Assembly: GCA_963853835.1 (NCBI GenBank)
Contig: OY970830.1
Location: forward strand, 39,021,966-39,085,965
Source of the DNA: Calendula officinalis
Lineage: Eukaryota; Streptophyta; Magnoliopsida; Asterales; Asteraceae
Direction of reading: 5' to 3'
DNA length: 64,000 nucleotides
In this document: positions 35,367 to 44,744 of the stretch, piece by piece
How positions within the stretch are numbered: the first letter of the stretch is position 1
How the letters are laid out: each line of letters starts with the position of its first letter
Made by a program: the position numbers and the translations under genes
The notes under the pieces: model-generated
What the model saw: only the letters and a program-made list of their open reading frames with translations
The model's database searches: none
Told to the model about the DNA's origin: nothing

Positions 35367-37092
35367 TGTAACGACCCGAAATTTGTAAATAAATAAATTG
35401 TACAAAAATATGATAAATAAGGATAAATCGTTTAAAGAACGTAGGAATTGGTTTCGTGTCGTTTGGAGACCGTACGAGAAAGTTATGGGCGAAACCGGGT
35501 CGGGGTAAAGATGAAAAAGTGCAGCCCTGCTGCCCTAGGAAGTTCGCGACGCGAACTTGTGGTAACGATCGGGAAGTCGGGCCAGGGAGTTTGGCCATGA
35601 GGCGCGAAGTAGTTCGCGTTTAGATGGCGATCGCTAAGTATGTGTACGATAAGCAGAGTTAGTGACGCGAACTAGTTCGCGTCGTGAAGTCTGGTCGTGC
35701 AGCATTAAAGTCGGGTTTGAGCTCATTTATTGCAAGGAAAAACCCTAGTTTTCTACCTCTCGAGTTTGTGGACGATTTTGGGTGTAAACCATCATTTGGA
35801 GCTGATTTCTTCATCAAATCTTGTGATTACTCACTCCTAGTTGAAGATTTAAGGTATATCTTCAATCCTTTGTAGTTGTAGCTTTAGATCTAAGGATTTA
35901 GAAGCTTGGGGTTGAAACCCTAGTTCTTGGGGTTATGGGTTATAGTGATATAAATGGTGTATACACTTAATAGATGCTATATTAACAAAGGAAACAAGTG
36001 TATGATTATGATTTGTAAGAATCTTAAGGGTTGGTTAAACCTAGGGTTTGGTAAATCACCATAATTGGGGGAAAGTGTTAGTTGATGGTATCTAGTGAAA
36101 AATGGATACATTATTAGTAGATTGTGATGTTGAACATTGTATGATCATTGTATTAGGCTTTCGGTGACATCTTGGAAAGTCGGTGAAAGTGTGGAAGCAA
36201 GAGTTTTGGTGACAAGAATTCGGTTGGAGCATCTTATTGCTAAGGTGAGTACGTGTGGACTTTATTGAGTACATAGCCATGAAAATACTTGTTATTATAT
36301 ATGTCGAGTCTATTTGATAATTGTGTAGAATTTAGCAAATATAGTTAGTGCATATTGTTGAATATAGGTAACTAACTTGTTGATGATTGATGTGATAGCC
36401 AAAGGCTTTGTTTGATATAACCGTTGAGTTATAGTAAGGTTGAGACGATGTGATGACGCGGGGGATCCCCGGTCATGAGGTATGGAATGGGGAGCATTTG
36501 GGCGGATCCCCATCGGCTCATTCCATGATAGTAGTCTTGCTAACTGGAAGTAGTCCGGCGAGTAAGGCAGGTATAGGTAGATTGGGCGATTCCCTCTTGC
36601 CTTTACCTTGAAGCTTGTTAATGCGGGGGATCCCCGGTTAATGAGTTAATGTGGTTCTAGTTGGTTGGGGATGTCCCGACAACTAGATATGATTGCTAGG
36701 AAAGCAAAGTGTTAGAGTCGCAATAGGGTGACTAGATAGATGGATGACTCACTTATATGTTGTTTATATGTCATACGATTATATCTATTATCGGGTCTAA
36801 ACCCATGTAGCTCACGAGACGTTTTTGTCTCACGTACTCCTTGTTTTGTTTTGCTATGTACTCAGGTTCGGGATCGAAGGCTTAGGTACGCATGGATAGA
36901 GATGCGGGACCTAGATTAGAAGAACACTAGATTGGATTTAGTCTTAGCTTGGTTATGATCTATTTTGTAACACCTACTTTTATACTCTCATTTCATACCA
37001 AGGTTTTTGTAAATCCAAATTTGAGGATGTTCTTCTATTTATAAAATGTTTTATTTTGGCCAATATTTTATACTAAAATTTGAGGTGTTACA
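35367..37092 (+). repeat. 3' LTR of the Gypsy element
   Basis: 1726 bp, TGTAACG...GTTACA, about 1% different by eye from the 5' LTR. It includes the 20-bp palindrome at 35664-35683. It follows the polypurine tract and is followed by CATGT and the resumed CACATGTG array. Confidence 0.95.
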
Positions 37093-37440
37093 CATGTGTT
37101 TCATAACGTCAAGCACATGTGCTTCGTGATTCAAACACAAATGAATTGCTTGTAAGTTACATGTGTTCAGGAACAAAAACACATGTGTTTGGCTTTATGA
37201 AGCATATGTGCTTGGCTTTATGAAGCACATGTGCTTCATAATGATATGTTCGTCACTTGTTTTGATTTTTTTTCCGTGTAGTGAAGCACATGTGTTTCAT
37301 AACGTCAAGCACATGTGCTTCGTATGCTCCCTTGTGTGTTTAGAAACTCATGTTTTTAGTGACTTGAAGCACATGTGTTTCGTGACCTGAAACACATGTG
37401 CTTCGAAGTAAAATGATGTGTTTTAGTGAAGCACATGTGC
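37093..37440. repeat. CACATGTG palindrome array, right part
   Basis: Continuation of the array cut at 18853: about ten more CACATGTG sites and another ATGATATGTTCGTCACTTG block near 37241. It grades into a CAC/CCA-rich and then GGC-rich stretch (to about 37610), mirroring the left flank. Confidence 0.88.
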
Positions 37441-37660
37441 TTCGATACATCAATACCACCACCACCCCCATTAGTACCAGCACCTTCACTGTCAGCCACC
37501 ACCACCACCTCCGGCGGACGGCGGCGGACGACGGCGATCGGCAGCGGCCGGCGGCGGCGGTCGGCGGTCGGCGGACGGCGGTCGGAGGTGGCCGTCGGCG
37601 GTGGCTGTAGGTGGCTGTTAGGTGGGAGATTTGATCTTGACCATCTTGATCCAATGGCTA

Positions 37661-38266
37661 GGATTTGTTCCTTGGGACTATGCAAAACCCTTGGACTTCC
37701 TAGAATACACCTCTATATTCATATTAATATTTTTCTATAGTAAAAAATTACGGAAATGATAATGACATACTTACATTTGTTAATGTTCGGATATGAATAA
37801 ATAATTGTGTATTAATTAATAACTACCTATTGCATTTAAGGAATCTCCTTTTTATGATTCAAAATACAAGTTAACAATACATGTAATAAAAAAAAAAAAA
37901 AAAAAAAAAAAACAATACTTGTAATAATTTCTTAAGGACGGCCTTTATAACCAATTCCTTTAACCAATTAGTGTAGATCAACTTGCCACCATGGTTAAAC
38001 TTTTGGGGTTTTCTTCACAAGATCTAGAGTTCGAGTCTTGTTGAACCTTTTCTTTAGGCGGAAAAATGTCGGGTTTTTTCTCCTTCGGTGTGGTTACAAA
38101 GAAAGAAAGCATAATGTCTGCTTAGATAGTTAGATGTTGTTGCCGGACTCAAACCACTAACAAGGTGTTAGAAAAACAAAAAACCCAATTATTTTACTAT
38201 ATTGTTTTAAAGAAAATCTATTTATTTATCTCACACGACTAAAACAAAGACTTATATAGTTATATC
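37661..38266. other. AT-rich spacer with an A tract and a possible SINE relic
   Basis: No gene. A run of about 24 A (near 37888) is flanked by near-identical words ACAATACATGTAAT and ACAATACTTGTAAT, an insertion-like or slippage signature. GAGTTCGAGTC (38027-38037) resembles a Pol III box B, but no convincing box A precedes it. Confidence 0.35.
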
Positions 38267-39130
38267 TAGGGGTGTCAAAAGGGTCAACCCGACCCGACCC
38301 TAACCCGAACCCGAACCGGATTACGCTAGTTGGGTCGGGTATATTCGGGTCATTTTTTGATATCGGGGTATTTTAACCCGACCCGACAAACCCGGCGTTA
38401 ACATCGGGTCGGGTATCGGGTGTGGATTAATTTCCTTTGTCGGGTTTCGGGTTGATCCGATTAGACCTGACTAAAGTTCAAAAAAATTTCTTTAAAGTTT
38501 AAAGTATTTGTTTACCACAATAATTCGAGATATATTAAATAATAGAGGTGTTTAATGGGAAATATTATCTATTAATTTAAAACTTAAAAGTTATGCAGGA
38601 TTTTAAAATATATATAGCATGCTTGGAAGCCGCACCAGCCGAGCACCAAGCATAATTTTATTTTTATGTAAATTAAATAAGTATTGAATAAACATTAACA
38701 TTAGAAAGGCTCAGCAGCCAAGCATTCAAAACATCAAAATTTTAAAGTAATACATATTGTTTCTAAAGTTATATATTATTAATTTCTTTAGTTTTTTTGT
38801 AGTTCTATAATCATTTTAACTTCTGTTCTTCGTCCCCTATGATCATTTTATTGACCATTGACATTTATATATATTTACTTGAGTTTTGTTTCTTGTAGAA
38901 CAAGTTTTGACACCCGATTTCTCTATTTAAAACTAATCTTATAAATTGGATATTTAACCCGACTAACCCGACCGGGTTGACCCGACAAACCCGAACCCCG
39001 ACAAACCCGAACCAGACAACCCGATTCCTTATAGGGTCTGGTTTCGGGTTAAAATATTTTACCTCAAAACCCGACGGACCCGACCCGATAAGAGCTAAAC
39101 CCGACCCGATAAACCCGATTGACACCCCTA
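38267..39130. mobile_element. Non-autonomous hAT-like element
   Basis: An 864-bp element with perfect inverted ends TAGGGGTGTCAA / TTGACACCCCTA and an exact 8-bp duplication GTTATATC (38259-38266 and 39131-39138), the hAT signature. Both subterminal regions are packed with CCCGACCCG-type words in both orientations (38280-38460 and about 38955-39120), while the centre is AT-rich. No transposase was found. Confidence 0.85.
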
Positions 39131-39314
39131 GTTATATCTATATGACACCAGAGTTGCCCCAATACACCCTCAACGGCATCAACAACTTACATCCTACTAA
39201 CATATGTATAATCAATCTAATACTACAAAGAATATGCATTTGTTTACTTTCCAAAAGTCAATCTTCAAGGGGCCAGAGAGTCAAACTGACCACACACAAC
39301 TAATCTTCAATCCA

Positions 39315-42300
39315 CTAACACGTGTCATGATCAGCCTGCACGTGGCTACTTGATGGTTTTCCAATTTGCAAACAATCCACTGGGGGCACCGTTGGCGATA
39401 ACAACTCACCAAAAGTCTTCCAACAAAACGGGTCATAAAGATGGTATTTTTCTTGGACCGGTTTTAGGTTTATACCATTTAGATTCACATCCGTACACGG
39501 CATACTATCACTACAAGCAAAATGGACCGGTTTAACCGTATACGTTCCTCTTATACGTTGGTAATTGATTCCCGATAACGCAACAGCAGACGATTGGTTT
39601 TTACACGTGGATTTATCGCAGTAGAATTGATCGATAATTATTGGAATTTGTACTTGAGATGTTTGAATGTTTGAGAACATGATTCCTTGGACCGACCCGG
39701 ATCCACCCTGCCATGTTTTGATCCGGACACCATTCATGGTGTTATGCATAACGACATCTCTAACGGTTACATTTGAGACACATGCTTTTGTGTTATCTTT
39801 TCCTAAACTCCCGATACTTATTCCATGACCTGGCCCACAATTTACACTATGTATGTATATGTTTGAACACCCTGTTTGTATAGATACACAATCATCTCCT
39901 ACACAAATAACCAAAATTCAATCTTTGTTAGAAATTTACTGGTCTCATTTGCTTCTAAAGTCGTAAAGTATTTCGATGCTACAATCAAAACCTTAAAATC
40001 GGATAAAATCAGAATTGATTTGCAAGAACAAAGAAAGAGTGAGTGTTATTATTTTGTACTAACCTAACTTGTTTAATATTTATTATGATTACATTTTGGT
40101 CAACAAGTTTATCTTATTACACTTAAATTAATACAAATCACTAACTAAGTAGAGCTTGTAACTTATTAAAATGGGAAAAATAAAACAAAAATTACCACAT
40201 GATAGATCGGTAGTATGGATCAAAACATCCTTAGAGTTTTGCAAATGAATCCCATCTGTGTTGGGGCTATTAGCAGGCGATGAGACTTTGAAGTTATAAA
40301 CCGAGACTCCCACACAATTATCAAATTTCAGATGACATTGAGGACTGTTTTGAATTGTTATTCCGGTAACCGTTACATCAAAGCTCCCATAGAACCTTAA
40401 TGCCTGTTTCAATACATAACTCTAAGATGTGTATAACTATATATAGCTATAATTAATATGACGTATTTTGTGACTAAATGGAACTTACAGTTGGTTTTAT
40501 GCTTGGCATTTTGCCTCCAAGCGACCCGCTTATCTGCGTATAAATTTTTTATAAAGTAAATCGGTTGGTTTGGGTCAAATTTCTATTAATAATCGGTCAA
40601 ATCAAAAGATTTAGCTTAAAATGAAATAAGTCATGTGGATCAAAGTTCGCCACATTCTGAATTGCTTATTTGGAGAAATTTGGGTGGAAATGTATCCAAG
40701 GCCGAAAAGTAGATCGATAATTTGGGTGGAAAGGCAATTTGTATTAATTTAAGGGCCTAAAGCAAATCAATATTTTGCGATGGAAATGCAATTCGTATAG
40801 AAGTGTTTGTGGGTAAACTCAAACGGCCCCAACATGTTTACATAATAGGGGTGATATTTACACCACAACTTTTATGGCATGTACCACAATCATTGATTAG
40901 CTTGGTTGTACAGTTAGTTGTGAAACTTGTACAATGTGGTATAGGAATTAAAACTTGTGATGTAGAAATGAATTCCCTGGGCTGGTATTGACTATTCGAA
41001 AGTCAACCAAGTGTATTTTCAATATATACAACTACCTATATCGTTCATTTAAAAAGTGATTGTTGGTTACTTAAAATTTACCGTTTCAACCCGAATATTA
41101 CCCAACCCGTCTACTTTCAGTTATGTAGTTAGAAGAATTAAATACCGTTGAATTGGTGGTTTGTTGGATTGTGCCATTGATGGGTACTTTTAGTTTGAGT
41201 TCATTGTCGAATAATGGAGTCTGTTTCCACCAAATAGAGCCACTGCCATCAATGGTTCCTCCCCCTTGAATGGTGAGACGTACTAATTTTGTGAATAAAA
41301 TCCATTGAAACAGCCCTGATCCATAAGATTTGAAGCTTGATGGACCAATTATTGTACCATCAATCTGTCACAATTCCATGTTTATAAAACAAATATGTTT
41401 TCATAACATCATCAAAATGTTAATGTGATAAGGAGTTTAATGTAATAAATTATTTCCATAAAGAATATAATTGAATTGAATTGCATATGCAATAGCTTTA
41501 AGTTCGTTTGAAACTGTTTGGATACGAGTTTGTAATTTGTATAAGGTAGAAGGGTAGAAAGTGAAAGTTGTAGATTCACGAGAATAACTTACTTGGAAAA
41601 TAATATCTTGTTCGCAATATGGACCAGAAAATGTAATGGGGCCCAACAGGAATTTGTATGGTGATGGCACAATAATTTTTGATCCTTTCACTTTACATGC
41701 AGCTGCCCAAGCACCTTCGAACGCCTGTTTTATAAACAAATTTCAGTATAAATAGTTTAATATATTAATTATTATAAGTATTTAATCATCTTTAAATGAT
41801 TAACGAATTTCATGAATTCTTGTTTTTAAAAACGACTGAACTCATGGAAATAGTTTTTCTTTTAACAGCATATCGAAATAGTTGATATCATTGGTTTGTA
41901 GGTAATTATGTTAATAATGTTAAATTATTAGTTAGATATTTAATATATTCTACAATAAGAATAAACTAAAAAGCCTTGTTGACAAAACTAAGTTCTATTT
42001 CACATTTCTAAATGCACGATTGGTCGTAATGGGCGACCATTTTCGTGCGCCCCCCTTTCTGACGTGTCCCTCCCCCTTTTAACATTTTGCTTTGTTTGGT
42101 TAGTCAGGTGACTGAATACTTTTATATTTGGTATTGAGTTTGGTCACTATTACAAAGATTAAAGATTAGGTCATGTAATTTATTAATCCGTTATGGTAAT
42201 GAAGTGACTATAGTGACTGAAGTTGGATTTAGTCATCCTTACTACTACACTAACTATTCAACTTTTCTGTTTAGTATCCTTTTCATTTTATTGAAAAAGC

Positions 42301-43853
42301 AGTATAGTGTTATAAAGTTTAATTAACGCAGTTTTTAAGACTTTCAAATTCGCTTAATCCCAAAGTGATCTTTAGGCCTTTTAACATTTTGCCGTTTCCA
42401 AAAAAAAAAAAAAATTAACGCAGTTTTTAAGACTTTCAAAATAAGGACTTTAGGCCTTTTTAAGTCATTTTTCACCCCTGAAAAAAGAGTACGTTATGTG
42501 GAGTAATTTTTAACACATGTGAAAATCGTGGCACAAGATTTTAGATTTGGAATTCTTAATCTTTTTATATATAATCTTTAAGGTTTGAAAGCTTAAAACT
42601 ATATAATTCATTATGTGTTCAGAATTTACAGGTGTTGGTTTGGAATTTGGACGGAATCATATGGTTATAACGAGAATAACAGAATCATTTAGGAGTGGTC
42701 CCTCTGTTGCCTTTCATTTTATAAACATAGTTATATTTACCCTTTTTGTTTTTATTTACTATGATTATGATGGACATGTGTTCTTCCACGTTTCCACCAA
42801 CCAAAACTTTTTCACTTTCGTTTTTTTTTTTCTTTTTTAATTCATATTAAAAAAGGAAGAAAAACTAGATATAACAGTGTTTGGAATTTTTTTGATGTTC
42901 GTTTTTCTCTGTGAGTTTCGACTCGCTTTGAAATTCGCTTAATCCCAAAGTGATCATCCGTTTTATGGGTAAAATAGTATCGGCGCAGATGAATCTCTAT
43001 AATACAATAAGGTATATTTTTTATGCTCATAAGTTTTGAACTTGAGAATTTTAAACATTTCCGTTAATGTAAAGCAAACTCTTACTACTAGAACACCACT
43101 TGTGGTTTATGTTCTTTAAAACCAATATTAGTTTACTAAAAATAGTAACAGCTATCAATCGTATAATGTTTTACTTAATGCGTAATTTAATTAAAAAGTT
43201 TAATTGTTGCCCGAATGTCCGTAACACAAATTAATAAAAACAAATAAAATGAAATTCTGGATAACCAAAGTTCGTAATTTCAAGTAATGATGGATAATAA
43301 TAATATTCAACATAATGTAACATTTTCCCAACAATTCAAAATAATAAACCATTTATATTTTTATTTTATTAATAGGATTTTAAAAATATAAATATAGACT
43401 AATAATTAATAATTAATTTTATATATAAGAGTATATGAAAAACTATAATGATCCAACTTTCAAAAATTTGAAGAAAACAGAGTACTGATTTACCTTTGTA
43501 TCATCAGTACTTCCATCTCCTTTGGCGCCAAAATTCATCACATTATAAGTAGCGACGGCGGCGGCAGGGCCACTGCCATTGTCATTTTCCGGCGGCGGTG
43601 GTGCTTTATTCGAAGAAGATTTTGACTTTGTCTTGCCGCCACTGCCACCGCCCTTGTGGTGGTGGTGGTGGCTGGATTTCTTCTTGGAGAGTGAAGTTGA
43701 AGTCTGCCTCCAATGCCTACCTTTTCTGCTTGCGTTGCAAGTTTGATGAGTAGATGAACTCCATACTAAAATGGTGATCACAATTGTTAATGTGAAGCTT
43801 CTGAAACTTGAAAAACTCATTGACAGAGGTAGGAGTGTGTTGAAGAGAGGCAT
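39315..43853 (-). CDS. Polygalacturonase (GH28), secreted, six exons
   Basis: Exons (minus strand) are 43494-43853, 41593-41724, 41146-41364, 40489-40533, 40196-40403 and 39315-39898. All junctions fit GT-AG and keep frame, giving 515 codons. There is a hydrophobic signal segment (about residues 16-33) and a His/Lys/Gly/Ser/Pro-rich linker (about 55-95). The GH28 beta-helix starts at YNVMNFGAKGDG. Catalytic motifs are NTD (300-302), GDD (322-324), GHG (345-347) and RIK (380-382). The enzyme hydrolyses demethylated pectin in the cell wall. The basic low-complexity linker resembles the Arabidopsis At1g48100 type (recollection). A TATA box at 43865-43876 would place transcription start inside the first ATG region, so Met12 (ATG 43818-43820) may be the true start. 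No disabling lesion was found. Confidence 0.92.
40846..40980. mobile_element. MITE in polygalacturonase intron 3
   Basis: About 135 bp with imperfect inverted ends (TAGGGGTGATATTTACACC on the left; CACAAGTTTTAA-type reverse complement on the right). It is homologous throughout to the element at 43930-44041. It lies wholly within the intron between exons 3 and 4. No target duplication is clear. Confidence 0.6.
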
Positions 43854-43864
43854 ATACCTTGTGG

Positions 43865-43876
43865 CATTTATATATA
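43865..43876 (-). promoter_or_regulatory. TATA box of the polygalacturonase gene
   Basis: TATATATAAATG on the minus strand. Plant transcription usually starts about 30 bases downstream, here near 43840-43848. That is past the first ATG (43853-43851) but upstream of Met12 (43820). Confidence 0.55.
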
Positions 43877-44041
43877 ACCAAAAATATAGTATTAAATTAT
43901 CACTTGTGTTTTTACTGGGGTTTTATTTTTAGGGGTGATTTTTCTACCACAACTTTTAATGTATGTACCACAACTAATGCATAACATAATTGTATAGTTA
44001 ACTGTAAAATCTGTACAGTGTGGTATAAATATTAAAAGTTG

Positions 44042-44658
44042 TGTTGGAGTAAATTACAGATCAACTTATTACTGATGCTGGAGTTAGTACTGATCATACT
44101 TAGTACTGATGGGGCAGAAACTTATTACTGATGAAGTTGATACTGGTGAAAGACTATAACTTAGTTACTACTGATCAAGGCTTATTGAAGATACTACTGA
44201 TCAATAGTAGTTACTACTGACGTTGATATTGGACTTACTACTGATCACCAAACTTACTACTGATGATATGGATTTACTACTGGTTATTGCAGTTTACTAC
44301 TGATACGCGTTTTGGAAGCATATCAAGTCCGAGATCTTCGTAGAGATAGTTATAGAATGTAAATCAATGTATATCTTTATAATTCGAATGTAAATCAAGT
44401 CCTAGAATAACTAGGGTACATAGTTTAGCTTCAAGGACTATTATAAATAGTTCCTTACGAATTGTAAACGTACGTGTGTATTGTTAACTTGATAATATAC
44501 ATTGAAGCTTTTTGTGAAACTGTGTTCTTAATACTTTCGCATATTATTTACAGTTCATTGTTCTTAATTTATTGATATAGTGTTGATCCGCTGCAACTTC
44601 TATAGTCAATTAGATCTAAGGTGTTTATTAACTTCTCTATAGTTAATCGATCCTGACA
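44042..44658 (+). repeat. 5' LTR of SIRE copy B
   Basis: 617 bp, TGTTGGAG...CTGACA. The first 270 bases hold about a dozen words of the form TACTACTGAT, TACTGATG or TACTGGT. A TTATAAATAGTTCC TATA-like stretch lies near 44440, the probable element promoter. Confidence 0.95.
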
Positions 44659-44660
44659 AG

Positions 44661-44672
44661 TGGTATCAGAGC
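44661..44672 (+). other. Primer binding site of SIRE copy B
   Basis: TGGTATCAGAGC, complementary to the initiator tRNA-Met 3' end, two bases after the 5' LTR. Confidence 0.93.
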
Positions 44673-44744
44673 ATATTGGTTCTAGATCTACGATTTTAAG
44701 AACAACAAAAAGTTTTAATCTTTAAAACACACAGATTGTTAATC

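Larger units (their letters stand above)
18854..37092 (+). mobile_element. Full-length Ty3/Gypsy (chromovirus-like) element, split by a nested Copia element
   Basis: Two 1726-bp LTRs, a tRNA-Met primer site, a single gag-pol region and a polypurine tract (AAGGGGTAGAT, 35353-35363) are flanked by the 5-bp duplication CATGT (18849-18853 and 37093-37097). Without the nested element it is about 8.3 kb. The LTRs differ at about 19 positions by eye (near 1%), so insertion was fairly recent. The RT-RNase H-integrase order is Gypsy. The C-terminal chromodomain-like tail suggests a Tekay/Del-type chromovirus (inference). Confidence 0.96.
17748..37660. mobile_element. Possible TIR element carrying a CACATGTG array, split by nested LTR elements
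   Basis: Imperfect inverted ends are present. TAGCCCTTTGATCAA (17748-17762) matches the reverse complement of 37646-37660 at 13 of 15 bases, and TGGTCAAGATCAA (17773-17785) matches 37631-37643 exactly. Inside each end lies a GC-rich GGC-triplet block (17829-17975 and about 37511-37610), then the palindrome array. Removing the Gypsy insertion leaves roughly 1.7 kb. Short inverted ends with repeated subterminal words suggest a DNA transposon, but I see no transposase and no certain target duplication. It may instead be a locally expanded repeat. Confidence 0.4.

Noticed and set aside
37340..37740. Overlapping frames rich in Arg, Pro and His
   Set aside because: Same triplet-repeat artefact on the right side of the array.
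37885..37915. A tract with flanking similar words as a processed pseudogene or LINE tail
   Set aside because: No coding or LINE sequence precedes it; slippage and a small duplication explain it equally well.
38280..38460. Interstitial telomere-like repeat (CCCTAACCC words)
   Set aside because: The words are CCCGACCC variants confined to the subterminal zones of the hAT-like element, not TTTAGGG arrays.
43900..44660. TACTACTGAT array as a CRISPR-like repeat array
   Set aside because: Irregular spacing, variable words, plant retrotransposon context; no spacers or cas genes.
44661..44672. tRNA gene fragments at TGGTATCAGAGC sites
   Set aside because: They are primer binding sites next to LTRs; no cloverleaf can be formed from the flanks.
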